From Chitinophagales bacterium (GTDB taxonomy: Bacteria > Bacteroidota > Bacteroidia > Chitinophagales > BACL12): a stretch of DNA of 64,000 nt. Shown in pieces: positions 1 to 8,245 of this stretch. Both the position numbers and the translations under genes were made by a program. Within the stretch, counting starts at the first letter, position 1. Each line of letters starts with the position of its first letter. The notes beneath the pieces are model-generated. The model was not told where the DNA came from and made no database searches. It saw nothing but the letters and a program-made list of their open reading frames with translations. The DNA lies in NCBI GenBank assembly GCA_020636645.1, contig JACJXO010000005.1, positions 1 to 64,000 of the forward strand. Direction: 5' to 3'.

Positions 1-186
1 CAGCAGTCAGCAGTCAGCAGTAAAATTTTTGGATAACCAAGTTAGAACCTATCCTTCCAACCTTTTCCCACCTATCCCCCCCACTGCACTTTTGCTCCTG
101 ATAATTTGGACGGTTTTACCGGTAACAATTCAAATATGAACTGCCAACTGCTAACCGCCAGCTTTGGCGAACTGCCAACTCCACAC
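1..186. repeat. Intergenic low-complexity tract
   Basis: No gene is visible. The first 21 bases are a short tandem of cagcagt-like units, and the stretch at about 138-182 repeats ctgccaact-like words. Similar but differently worded tracts occur in other gaps of this window. The left boundary is the window edge, so the tract may be longer. Confidence 0.5.
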
Positions 187-660
187 TCATATTTCCCTGA
201 TCATCCATCTGTCGCAGCCATGATGTCCGCTGTTGCCCATCGGGCCATCGAGGTAGCGGAAACCGAAATGGGCATATAGCTGAAGTGCCTGTTTCAGTTC
301 AGGCATGGTTTCCAGATAGACCTTCTGATAACTGAGTTCCCGGGCAGTTTCAATACATTTTTCCATCAGCATGCGGCCATATCCTTTACCCCGGGCTTCG
401 GGCAGCAGGTACATCTTGACCAGTTCACAGGTATCAGCAGGCAGGCCATCGGTTGGGAAGATACCAGCGCCGCCCAGTATTTCGCCCGATGATTCCAGGA
501 CGAAATACCGGCTTCCGGCAGCCTGGAACACCTCAGACAGGTGATCGGTGGTTTCGTCATAATAAACAGTGCCGGGTTTATTGGCACCAAATTCCGTCAA
601 AACATCTCTGATCAGTTTGGCCAGATGCTTGTTGTCAGTAGGTTTTATGGCTCGGATCAT
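187..660 (-). CDS. GNAT family N-acetyltransferase
   Basis: A 157-residue protein with the single-domain GNAT fold; it would transfer an acetyl group from acetyl-CoA to an unknown amine in the cytoplasm. The acetyl-CoA pyrophosphate-binding loop (Q/R-x-x-G-x-G/A) is seen as ARGKGYG at about residues 89-95, preceded by the beta-4 strand CELVKMYLLP and followed by the C-terminal motif LQLYAHFGFRYLDGP typical of the family. Length is normal. It is divergent from the SulP gene with about 54 bp between the start codons, so the two may share a control region. Substrate cannot be told from sequence. Confidence 0.9.
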   Translation of the reverse strand: MIRAIKPTDNKHLAKLIRDVLTEFGANKPGTVYYDETTDHLSEVFQAAGSRYFVLESSGEILGGAGIFPTDGLPADTCELVKMYLLPEARGKGYGRMLMEKCIETARELSYQKVYLETMPELKQALQLYAHFGFRYLDGPMGNSGHHGCDRWMIREI

Positions 661-714
661 AAAAAAATGAAAAGTTGTTAAACAATTCCTTTAACAATTT
701 GTTGAAGACGGAAT

Positions 715-2274
715 ATGAAAACTAATCCTTTTCGCTCGATCGGAGCAGATTTTCCCGCCAGTATAGTGGTTCTGCTGGTGGCCATTCCGCTTTGTCTGGG
801 CATTGCGCTGGGGTCCAATGCCCCGCTGTTCTCAGGTCTGATAGCAGGAATTGTTGGAGGCGTAGTGATCGGGATCTTAAGTGGTTCTCAGCTGAGTGTA
901 AGTGGGCCTGCCGCCGGTCTGACCGTGATCGTGGCAGGAGGAATAGCTACTCTTCCCAGCTGGGAAGCATTTCTGATGGCTGTGGTACTGGCAGGTGTTT
1001 TTCAGATCATTTTCGGAAGTATCCGGGCAGGCATCATCGGCGATTATGTACCCAATGCCGTGATCAAAGGAATGCTGGCTGCCATTGGTATTATTCTGAT
1101 CCTGAAGCAGCTTCCACACCTGGTGGGGTACGACGAGGACTTTCTGGGCGATGAATCGTTCCAACAGGCCGATCATGAAAATACTTTTTCAGAGCTGATC
1201 CATATGATGGGAGCCCTTCAAATGGGAGCAGTCTTGGTAGGCATACTGTCCATGCTGGTGCTGATCATCTGGGAGCGACCTTTCATGAAGAAGATGAGCT
1301 GGAGCAAACTGGTTCCCGGCCCCCTGGTGGCTGTACTCGTGGGTACTTTTGCGCACCTGATCCTTCGTAATACAGGTTCTGCCCACAGCATTCAACCAGA
1401 ACATCTGGTACAGATTCCTGTTGCAAGTAGCTTTACCGGGTTCATCGGATTGTTTTCTTCGCCAGACTTTTCATCCATTGCACTTTCAGAAGTGTGGGTA
1501 CTTGCCATCACACTGGCACTGGTGGCCAGCCTGGAAACTCTCCTGAGTATCGAGGCTGTTGATAAGATAGACCCGCATAAACGCATCACCCCGCCAAACC
1601 GAGAACTACTGGCGCAAGGTGCAGGAAATATGCTGTCGGGGCTTATCGGAGGTCTTCCAGTCACCTCGGTGATCGTGCGCAGTTCTGCCAATGTCAATTC
1701 CGGTGGGGAGACCAAATTATCGGCCATTCTGCATGGGGTCATGCTGTTTTTGTGTGTTGCGCTGATACCCGGAGTGCTGAATAATATTCCGCTAGCTTCG
1801 CTGGCGGCCATTTTGATATTTACCGGATACAAGCTGGCCAAGATAACCCTGTTCAGGGAATTCTGGAGTAAGGGTATGGACCAGTTTGTTCCCTTTGTGG
1901 TGACCATTGTGGCCATCCTCTTTACGGACCTCCTGATCGGCGTTTGTATTGGCATTGGTATCAGTATCATATTTCTATTGCGCACTAATTTTCACAGTGC
2001 CATCATGATCGTGCATGATGGAGACAACTATCTGCTTCGATTCAGAAAGAGTGTCAGTTTTCTGAACAAACCACTGATCAAAAAAGAGCTGAGAAAGATC
2101 CCTTCCAACAGCCATCTGATCATTGACACGGCCATGTCTGATTTCATTGACATGGATGTGATCGATACGGTCAATGAGTTCCTGGTAAGTGCCCGCGACA
2201 GGAACATCACAGTTTCTATGGACAAGCACGGGCAACGCAGGTCGCAGGCATTTTTTCAAACCAATGATAACTAA
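715..2274 (+). CDS. SulP family inorganic anion (probably bicarbonate) transporter
   Basis: A 519-residue polytopic inner-membrane protein of the SulP/SLC26 family. The N-terminus (DFPASIVVLLVAIPLCLGIALGS) and GPAAGLTVIV are typical of the transmembrane core, which runs to about residue 425; the remaining part (about 430-515, with LIIDTAMSDFIDMDVIDTV) looks like a shortened STAS domain. SulP proteins move sulfate, bicarbonate or other anions. The carbonic anhydrase gene follows after 11 bp on the same strand, the known SulP-carbonic anhydrase pairing, which favours bicarbonate as substrate. That assignment is inference from context; sulfate remains possible. Confidence 0.92.
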   Translation: MKTNPFRSIGADFPASIVVLLVAIPLCLGIALGSNAPLFSGLIAGIVGGVVIGILSGSQLSVSGPAAGLTVIVAGGIATLPSWEAFLMAVVLAGVFQIIFGSIRAGIIGDYVPNAVIKGMLAAIGIILILKQLPHLVGYDEDFLGDESFQQADHENTFSELIHMMGALQMGAVLVGILSMLVLIIWERPFMKKMSWSKLVPGPLVAVLVGTFAHLILRNTGSAHSIQPEHLVQIPVASSFTGFIGLFSSPDFSSIALSEVWVLAITLALVASLETLLSIEAVDKIDPHKRITPPNRELLAQGAGNMLSGLIGGLPVTSVIVRSSANVNSGGETKLSAILHGVMLFLCVALIPGVLNNIPLASLAAILIFTGYKLAKITLFREFWSKGMDQFVPFVVTIVAILFTDLLIGVCIGIGISIIFLLRTNFHSAIMIVHDGDNYLLRFRKSVSFLNKPLIKKELRKIPSNSHLIIDTAMSDFIDMDVIDTVNEFLVSARDRNITVSMDKHGQRRSQAFFQTNDN

Positions 2275-2285
2275 AATATTGTAAT

Positions 2286-2927
2286 ATGATGCATTCAACT
2301 GATAAGCTTCTGCTGGAGAACAAAGCCTGGGCGCAGGAAATGATCACAGATGATCCGGAATATTTTTCCAGATTGTCAGATATCCAGACCCCTGAATTTC
2401 TCTGGATCGGCTGTAGTGACAGTCGTGTTCCGGCTAACCAGATCACCGGCACACAACCCGGAGAGATCTTCGTGCACAGGAACATAGCCAATATGGTGGT
2501 ACATACAGACCTGAACCTGCTCAGTGTACTGGAATATGCAGTAGTTTATCTGAAGGTGAAACATGTGATCGTTTGCGGCCATTATGGATGTGGTGGTGTT
2601 AAAGCAGCGATGGACAGTCACTCTTACGGCATGATCAACAAGTGGCTTAGAAATATCAAGGATGTGTATCGCTATCACCGTGATGAACTTGCCGGAATCG
2701 AAGACCAGGAGCAAAGAACCAATCGTCTGGTGGAGCTGAATGTCATGGAGCAGGTAATGAATCTGGCCAAGACCAGTATCATTCAGAAAGCCTGGTCAGA
2801 AGAACAAAGGCCAGATCTGCATGGCTGGGTGTACGGCCTGCACGATGGGTTGATCAAAACTGTATATGATATGCCTGCCGGCACGCACCTGGACCCCTTG
2901 TATGAGTTTGACAACCTGAAGCAATGA
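2286..2927 (+). CDS. can: Beta-class carbonic anhydrase
   Basis: Reversible hydration of CO2 to bicarbonate, cytoplasmic, zinc enzyme. All expected beta-class residues are present: the CSDSR motif (Cys43, Asp45, Arg47) and the H-x-x-C pair in CGHYGCGG (His99, Cys102), plus HRNIANMV. Length 213 residues is normal. Two ATG codons stand in tandem (2286 and 2289), either of which could be used. It sits 11 bp after the SulP gene and is followed directly by a strong terminator, so the two form a compact operon. A joint role in dissolved inorganic carbon handling is inferred. Confidence 0.95.
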   Translation: MMHSTDKLLLENKAWAQEMITDDPEYFSRLSDIQTPEFLWIGCSDSRVPANQITGTQPGEIFVHRNIANMVVHTDLNLLSVLEYAVVYLKVKHVIVCGHYGCGGVKAAMDSHSYGMINKWLRNIKDVYRYHRDELAGIEDQEQRTNRLVELNVMEQVMNLAKTSIIQKAWSEEQRPDLHGWVYGLHDGLIKTVYDMPAGTHLDPLYEFDNLKQ

Positions 2928-2947
2928 GGTCAGGATCTAAATTAAAA

Positions 2948-2974
2948 AGCCCGGTGCAAACCGGGCTTTTTTTT
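2948..2974. terminator. Bidirectional rho-independent terminator
   Basis: An 8-bp perfect stem (agcccggt / accgggct) with a gcaa loop, followed by an 8-T run on the plus strand and preceded by five A on the other, lies between the convergent carbonic anhydrase gene and the small membrane protein gene. It can serve both. Confidence 0.9.
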
Positions 2975-3359
2975 ATTTCAAAAAAACGGGTCTTAGCGTA
3001 AATAGTGCCATAGCCGGAAAGAAGTGCATGGGCAAAGCCAGTGCCGGAAACACTTCCGGAAAATCAATGTCAAGTGGTAAAGCATATGACAGTGGTAGCA
3101 CCAGGCTGGCGATGGTGATCACGCTCAGCAACAGGTTAAAGGTGATATCTCTGCCTTTCTTCATCCATCTGTTCAGGATAGCAAAACCTGCCACAGCAAC
3201 CATGGTGCCTATCATACTGGCAGCCAGGATGGTCCACAAGTTGATGACCCGGCTGAAATCTGCCATCATGGCGAAGAAATACACCCTGTCCCAGATGAAA
3301 CCGGCCAGTGTACTCATCAGTCCGCTCAACAAACCCCAAAGAAATATCTGCCTGTTCAT
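2973..3359 (-). CDS. Small four-helix membrane protein, unknown function
   Basis: A 128-residue protein with four hydrophobic stretches (about residues 5-25, 40-62, 73-95 and 105-125) and few charged residues, so probably an inner-membrane four-helix protein. I do not recognise a named family with certainty. Its ATG shares one base with the stop codon of the YceI gene (TAATG), so the two are almost certainly translationally coupled and co-transcribed. Its stop overlaps the terminator shared with the carbonic anhydrase operon. Function unknown. Confidence 0.75.
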   Translation of the reverse strand: MNRQIFLWGLLSGLMSTLAGFIWDRVYFFAMMADFSRVINLWTILAASMIGTMVAVAGFAILNRWMKKGRDITFNLLLSVITIASLVLPLSYALPLDIDFPEVFPALALPMHFFPAMALFTLRPVFLK

Positions 3360-3898
3360 TACTTGCCGGATACTGGAACAGTTACTTCCATTTGCAGCAC
3401 ATGAGAAGCTTTATTTCCCGGATCACCCAGGTTAAAATCAGTTCTGTTCACCTGGAATTTGCTTTTGAATACACCTTTTCCACTTGCGCCTTCAAACTTG
3501 AACGGGAGGTCCATTTCTTTTTCCACGCCGTGAATAGATAGAGTACCGTGTGCTACAAAGCCTTTGTCAGTTTTTTCAATATCTCTGCTGGCAAATCCGA
3601 TGTGCGGATATTTTTCTGCATCAAACCAGTTTTCGCTGACAGCATGCTTGTTCTGCATGCCATTTCCTGTGTTAATGGAACTCACATCTACTTTCACTTT
3701 GAAGTAGGAGTTCTCCAGGTCATTTTCATCGAACACGATGTCACCCGCCATTGCGGTGAATACACCGGTGGGATCGTCGCTGGTAAATTTGATCTCATAG
3801 CCATCTTCGATGGTCCATGAACGTTGTTCCACAAGGGTGAAAGCTGAGGCGGCCACAATGATGGCGGCGGCAGCAGGGTATATCCAATTTTTCATCAT
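3359..3898 (-). CDS. YceI family lipid-binding-like protein
   Basis: A 179-residue protein with an N-terminal hydrophobic signal or anchor (residues 4-21) and the YceI lipocalin-like beta-barrel. Typical features are the repeated 'F...ME/VDVSSINTGN' strand, the KYPHIGFASRDIE segment and the late LSIHGVEKEMDLPF strand. YceI proteins are periplasmic or secreted and bind isoprenoid-type or amphiphilic lipids; the ligand here cannot be told. It is the first gene of a two-gene unit with the small membrane protein that overlaps its stop codon. Confidence 0.9.
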   Translation of the reverse strand: MMKNWIYPAAAAIIVAASAFTLVEQRSWTIEDGYEIKFTSDDPTGVFTAMAGDIVFDENDLENSYFKVKVDVSSINTGNGMQNKHAVSENWFDAEKYPHIGFASRDIEKTDKGFVAHGTLSIHGVEKEMDLPFKFEGASGKGVFKSKFQVNRTDFNLGDPGNKASHVLQMEVTVPVSGK

Positions 3899-3961
3899 AC
3901 GGTTTTATGCAAATCTCAGGCCATAAAACCGCTGGGACATTGAACTAGTTCAAGAAAATTG

Positions 3962-5230
3962 TCAGGATCTGCCCCTTTTGTCATTTTTGTCGCCGCGGGG
4001 ACGTCTTCGCTGGTTGCGGTTGTTGCCCTTTCCGCCGGGTTTCCGGTGTCCGCTTTCTGAGCGCTGTTCCGGCCGGTATTCAGGTGCTTCACCCAGATCT
4101 GCCGGCACGGGCATTTTTTCCACCACTTTATCGATCAGTCGTTCAATGGAACCGAATTTTCGCTGCTCCATCGGGCTGATGAGGGTTATAGCCTCTCCGT
4201 CATTTTCTGCCCTTGCGGTTCTGCCTATACGGTGCACATAGTCTTCGCCATCGTGCGGTACATCATAATTGATGACCAGTTCGATGTTGTCAATATCAAT
4301 GCCTCTGGACAGAATATCGGTGGCAACAAGTATCTGTAATCGCCGGCTGGCAAATCTGTTCAGGACATCCGCCCGCTGATCCTGTTCCAGGTCAGAATGG
4401 ATCTGGTCTGCATTTAGTTTCTCCCGCTTCAGGTCGCGGGTAAGGTCTTTCACGCTGGTCTTTCTGGAGCAGAATATGAGGATGCTCTTCAGGTCTTTGT
4501 GTTCTTTCAGAATATGCAAAATGAGGCCGGCCTTTTGCTGCTCGTAGATGACATATGCCCGCTGTCTGATCTTATCCGGTGGTCTTGAAATGGAAATATT
4601 GACCTCTGCCGGATCTTTCAGGATCTGCCTGGCCATCTGGGCTATAAGTTTTGGCATGGTAGCAGAGAACATGAGTACCTGTTTTTTTTCAGGGGTGTTC
4701 TTGATGATGCGCATCAGGTCGGGGTAGAAACCCATGTCCAGCATGCGGTCTGCTTCATCGAGGATGAGGTAATGCAGGTGCTGGAGTTTCACATACCCCA
4801 GGTTGATGTGAGAGATCATCCTGCCCGGGGTGCAAATGACAATATCAGCACCCTGGCTCAGGGCCTTCTTCTCCTGGTCAAATGAACCGCCGTCGTTTCC
4901 GCCGTAAACTGCAATAGAAGATATGGAAGAGAAATAGGATATGCCCTGCAGGTTCTGGTCTATCTGTATGGCAAGTTCTCTGGTAGGAGCAATGATCAGT
5001 GCGTTGATATGGTGCTCTTCATGAGGCTCCTGCAACAATCGTTGCATCAGGGGCAGCAGAAATGCTGCTGTTTTGCCTGTACCGGTCTGGGCGCTGGCCA
5101 GTATGTCGCGACCCTCCAGAATAAGGGGGATTACCTGTTCCTGAACCGGAGTGGCCGTTTCATATCCCATGGTCTGGATACCTTCCATGACCCTGTCATC
5201 AAAACCGAATTCACTGAATGCTTTAGCCAT
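3962..5230 (-). CDS. DEAD-box ATP-dependent RNA helicase (RhlE-like)
   Basis: A 422-residue RNA helicase with motifs in order: the Q region (GYETATPVQ), AQTGTGKT (Walker A), PTRELA, TPGR, DEAD, SAT, and the second domain ending in HRIGRTAR. The C-terminal 50 residues are rich in Arg, Lys, Gly and Asn, as in RhlE/CsdA-type helicases, and probably bind RNA. The start is placed at the ATG giving MAKAFSEFGF, because an upstream in-frame ATG would overrun the -7 box at 5246-5253. It acts in ribosome assembly or RNA decay in related bacteria; the specific role is inferred. Confidence 0.95.
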   Translation of the reverse strand: MAKAFSEFGFDDRVMEGIQTMGYETATPVQEQVIPLILEGRDILASAQTGTGKTAAFLLPLMQRLLQEPHEEHHINALIIAPTRELAIQIDQNLQGISYFSSISSIAVYGGNDGGSFDQEKKALSQGADIVICTPGRMISHINLGYVKLQHLHYLILDEADRMLDMGFYPDLMRIIKNTPEKKQVLMFSATMPKLIAQMARQILKDPAEVNISISRPPDKIRQRAYVIYEQQKAGLILHILKEHKDLKSILIFCSRKTSVKDLTRDLKREKLNADQIHSDLEQDQRADVLNRFASRRLQILVATDILSRGIDIDNIELVINYDVPHDGEDYVHRIGRTARAENDGEAITLISPMEQRKFGSIERLIDKVVEKMPVPADLGEAPEYRPEQRSESGHRKPGGKGNNRNQRRRPRGDKNDKRGRS

Positions 5231-5245
5231 AATGCAGAATGTGAG

Positions 5246-5253
5246 CAAAGGTA
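5246..5253 (-). promoter_or_regulatory. Bacteroidota -7 box for the DEAD-box helicase gene
   Basis: On the minus strand TACCTTTG matches the TAnnTTTG consensus and ends 15 bases before the helicase ATG. No convincing -33 element is visible. Confidence 0.55.
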
Positions 5254-5385
5254 GCTGAAAATATGAGGGACATTGACCGGTAGCGGTATGTGCTGAAATT
5301 GTGTGACTCCGGTGCCTTGAATTGCAATGTCATGAACTGGTAAACTTTTCTCCATCTGTTGCGGAAAGCCGTATCTTCGTACCCG

Positions 5386-7500
5386 ATGTTATTGCGGCGT
5401 ATTTTCTCCTCAGTGCTATTTTTTATGCCCGCTGTTCTGTGGGGGCAAACCAGTATCTCAGGTATCATCAATACCTATACCAAGGTACTGGCTGTTGATT
5501 TCTGCAACAATAATGTGGTTGTGGAATCTGCCATTGGGTTTATTGAAGGAGATCAGGTACTGCTGCTTCAAATGAGCGGAGCCACCCTCGATCAGTCCAA
5601 TACTGCTACCTATGGTACCATAACCGATGTAGGACTGGCAGGCAATTACGAGATCCTGACCATTGCAGATGTGGTCTTCAATGTGATCACTTTTGAAGAG
5701 ACCATGGAACGGTACTATGATGCTTTTGACGGCAAAGTACAGCTTGTTACCATACCTCATTACAACGACGTGGATATTGACGGCGAAGTAACCGCGGCAG
5801 AGTATGACGGATCCAAAGGTGGGGTGGTCATTTTCTTTGCAGATGGAACCGTGACATTCAATAATGAGATCGATCTGACCGGGCAGGGCTTCAAGGGTGG
5901 CGATGATTATTCTCACCTCCTGTGTTATGGTGGTACCGGAAATTACGACGGATATTCCTGTTCTGAAGTAGAATACTGCGGCAGCAGAAAGGGTGAAGGT
6001 ATTGGTAAACAACTTGGAACTGATAGCCTGGGCCGTGGTGCTCCCGGAAATGGTGGAGGAGGTGGAAACGATTCCAATACCGGAGGTGGAGGAGGCAGTA
6101 ACTTTGGTACAGGTGGCCAGGGCGGACAGAGGCTGAATGTTGGTGCCGGCGATTGCGGAGGAAGCTATCCCGGGCAGGGCGGTAAACCGCTTACATACAG
6201 CAATGCCGATAACAAGATCTATATGGGAGGCGGTGGTGGCAGCGGCGACCAAAACGAGAACGATGGCAGCCGTGGTGCAGATGGCGGCGGAATAGTCATT
6301 ATTCGTGCCGATGAAATTGTAGGAAACGGATGGGCTATCAAAGTAAACGGACGGTCTGTCTTTGAGGTTGCAGGAAGAGATGCCGGTGGTGGCGGTGGTG
6401 GCGGAGGAACCGTTCTGCTGGATGTTGCTACCTATACCGGTACGATCAATGTGCAATCTATTGGCGGCGATGGTGGTGATGTAGATAACAATCTGGATAA
6501 TGTAAGTTGCAATGGCCCGGGTGGGGGTGGTTCAGGAGGAATGCTTTGGGTTACCAATGCCTCGCTTCCGGCTGGTATCACTTTCACATCTACCGGCGGG
6601 CAGGCCGGAATGACCATCAACCCAACGGCACCTGCTGCCTGTAACGGCTCTACCAACGGTGCCACAGCCGGCACAGCGGGTGGGTTTCTGACCGGACTGG
6701 TATTGCCTGAACCTACTACCATCTTTATTCCCCTTACCCTGGAGGTTACACCAGATATGGCTGTTATTTGTCAGGGTGAGTCAGTTGACCTGTCTGCAAT
6801 TACAGACGGTACAGGTGTGCTGACCTATCAATGGAATGACCCGGATAACAGTACTGTTACAGATTTAACAGTAACTCCGGATAACGACTATACCTATCAG
6901 TTTACCGTAACTGACGAAAGAGGATGCCAGATCGTCAAATCCTGTATCGTAGAAGTGATCGACTCCGTTTCAGCAATTGCAGTTCCTGATGCCACGATCG
7001 TGATGGGTGAATTTGTCACCTTGTCTTCCAATTTGTTAAGTGATGATTTTACTTATGTATGGACGCCGGACTATAATATCAGCTCTACCATTTATCCGGT
7101 AGTTACGGCTAATCCGTTTTCCACAACAGAGTACTGCCTGACGGTAACAAGCAATCAGGCACCCTGCGTAACCACCAGCTGCGTTACCATTGAGGTGATC
7201 AGCGATGTGGTCATTCCCAATGCTTTTTCACCAAATGGCGACGGGGTGAATGATAAGTTCAGGGTTCCTGAGTTGGGAGATATTTGCAACAGTATCACGC
7301 AATTTACCATCTACGATCGGTGGGGTGAGATAGTTCATGATTTTCAGGGCGGAACCGGACTGGGTATCGGTCCTACCTGGGAAGGCAGGCATTATCAGAC
7401 CAATATCGATCTTCCTATCGGTACCTACATCTACTTCATTCGCCTCGATTGCGATGGAGGAGAGCGGATCTTTACAGGTGATGTACTCCTGATCAGATAA
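5386..7500 (+). CDS. Glycine-rich secreted protein with gliding/T9SS-type C-terminal domain
   Basis: A 704-residue surface protein. The start is placed at the ATG giving MLLRRIFSSVLFF, which makes a standard signal peptide ending near LWGQ; an ATG 27 bases upstream is possible. The middle (about residues 190-420) is very rich in glycine, with runs such as GGGGGN and GGGGGGG, resembling glycine-rich surface proteins. Near residues 455-530 is a PKD/Ig-like module, and the last 85 residues start with IPNAFSPNGDGVNDKF and end in a GTYIYFIRLDCDGGERIFTGDVLLIR-like tail, the CHU_C/gliding motility-associated C-terminal domain that directs secretion by the type IX system. The next gene encodes a barrel-like partner 52 bp on. 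Confidence 0.88.
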   Translation: MLLRRIFSSVLFFMPAVLWGQTSISGIINTYTKVLAVDFCNNNVVVESAIGFIEGDQVLLLQMSGATLDQSNTATYGTITDVGLAGNYEILTIADVVFNVITFEETMERYYDAFDGKVQLVTIPHYNDVDIDGEVTAAEYDGSKGGVVIFFADGTVTFNNEIDLTGQGFKGGDDYSHLLCYGGTGNYDGYSCSEVEYCGSRKGEGIGKQLGTDSLGRGAPGNGGGGGNDSNTGGGGGSNFGTGGQGGQRLNVGAGDCGGSYPGQGGKPLTYSNADNKIYMGGGGGSGDQNENDGSRGADGGGIVIIRADEIVGNGWAIKVNGRSVFEVAGRDAGGGGGGGGTVLLDVATYTGTINVQSIGGDGGDVDNNLDNVSCNGPGGGGSGGMLWVTNASLPAGITFTSTGGQAGMTINPTAPAACNGSTNGATAGTAGGFLTGLVLPEPTTIFIPLTLEVTPDMAVICQGESVDLSAITDGTGVLTYQWNDPDNSTVTDLTVTPDNDYTYQFTVTDERGCQIVKSCIVEVIDSVSAIAVPDATIVMGEFVTLSSNLLSDDFTYVWTPDYNISSTIYPVVTANPFSTTEYCLTVTSNQAPCVTTSCVTIEVISDVVIPNAFSPNGDGVNDKFRVPELGDICNSITQFTIYDRWGEIVHDFQGGTGLGIGPTWEGRHYQTNIDLPIGTYIYFIRLDCDGGERIFTGDVLLIR

Positions 7501-7552
7501 GTGTTTTTTCAGTTTGGTACGGTTTTGGAATTCCTTGGGCAAAACGATTGCT

Positions 7553-8158
7553 ATGAGGAATTGGATGATGATCCTGGTGTGTATGGCAATAGCTGTAAGC
7601 ACTGAAGCGCAGGTAAGCTCTGTACAGGGCAGCGCAAGTGAAAAGAACAGGGCATTTAAGGTGGATCCTTTTTCACCGTTCACAGGAAAACTGACCCTGG
7701 GCTACGAACAGAAACTGATCAGTAACATGAATCTGGATGCAGATTTCGGCATCATTGGTCCGAATGTGTTCACCAACGACCGGGCTGATGCAAAGGGATT
7801 CTTTATCAAGGCCGGCCCCCGCTTCTATACGCATCCTGACTTCTTTACGGATGATATGAAGCGATACAGTGACTTTCAGGGTTTCTATTTCATGCCAACG
7901 GTGGGTTATACCCAGTATGCATACACCCCCCTGGATCTCAGTTTCGAGGGTAGTGATGAACGACGCACCCAACAGGCGGGAAGTATTCTGCTGAACATAG
8001 GCAGGCAGTGGGCCGTTGGCGACATGGTGCTGCTTGATATAGGAGGTGGCATTGGTTATGGATTCGCGTCTGAAAGTGCACGCATCAAGAACTTCAGCCA
8101 CTCAGGCGATAATTTCATAGGTAGTTTTACCGTCAGCATCGGGTTTCTGACCAGGTAG
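7553..8158 (+). CDS. Predicted outer-membrane beta-barrel protein
   Basis: A 201-residue protein with a cleavable signal peptide (MRNWMMILVCMAIAVSTEAQ) and alternating amphipathic strands ending in aromatic or aliphatic residues (for example KLTLGYEQKL, FMPTVGYTQYAY, FTVSIGFLTR). This is the pattern of a small outer-membrane barrel. The start is chosen for the signal peptide; an in-frame ATG 39 bases upstream would add a non-signal extension. It follows the T9SS cargo gene closely on the same strand and is followed by a terminator, so it may be the cargo's membrane partner. That link is inference. Confidence 0.75.
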   Translation: MRNWMMILVCMAIAVSTEAQVSSVQGSASEKNRAFKVDPFSPFTGKLTLGYEQKLISNMNLDADFGIIGPNVFTNDRADAKGFFIKAGPRFYTHPDFFTDDMKRYSDFQGFYFMPTVGYTQYAYTPLDLSFEGSDERRTQQAGSILLNIGRQWAVGDMVLLDIGGGIGYGFASESARIKNFSHSGDNFIGSFTVSIGFLTR

Positions 8159-8176
8159 AACAAGCCGAAAAAGCCA

Positions 8177-8205
8177 AAACCCCGGTCTGATGACCGGGGG
8201 TTTTT
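8177..8205 (+). terminator. Rho-independent terminator
   Basis: A GC-rich stem (aaccccggtc paired with gaccgggggtt, small loop) followed by five T, 18 bp after the stop of the barrel gene. It ends the two-gene unit 5386-8158. Confidence 0.85.
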
Positions 8206-8245
8206 GTATGTAATGTTGGCTCTGTTATTCTTATTCAAAAGTGAG

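Noticed and set aside
5458..6456. 332-codon minus-strand open frame opposite the glycine-rich gene
   Set aside because: Caused by the GGT/GGA/GGC repeats, which read as Thr/Ser/Ala on the other strand; no coding features.
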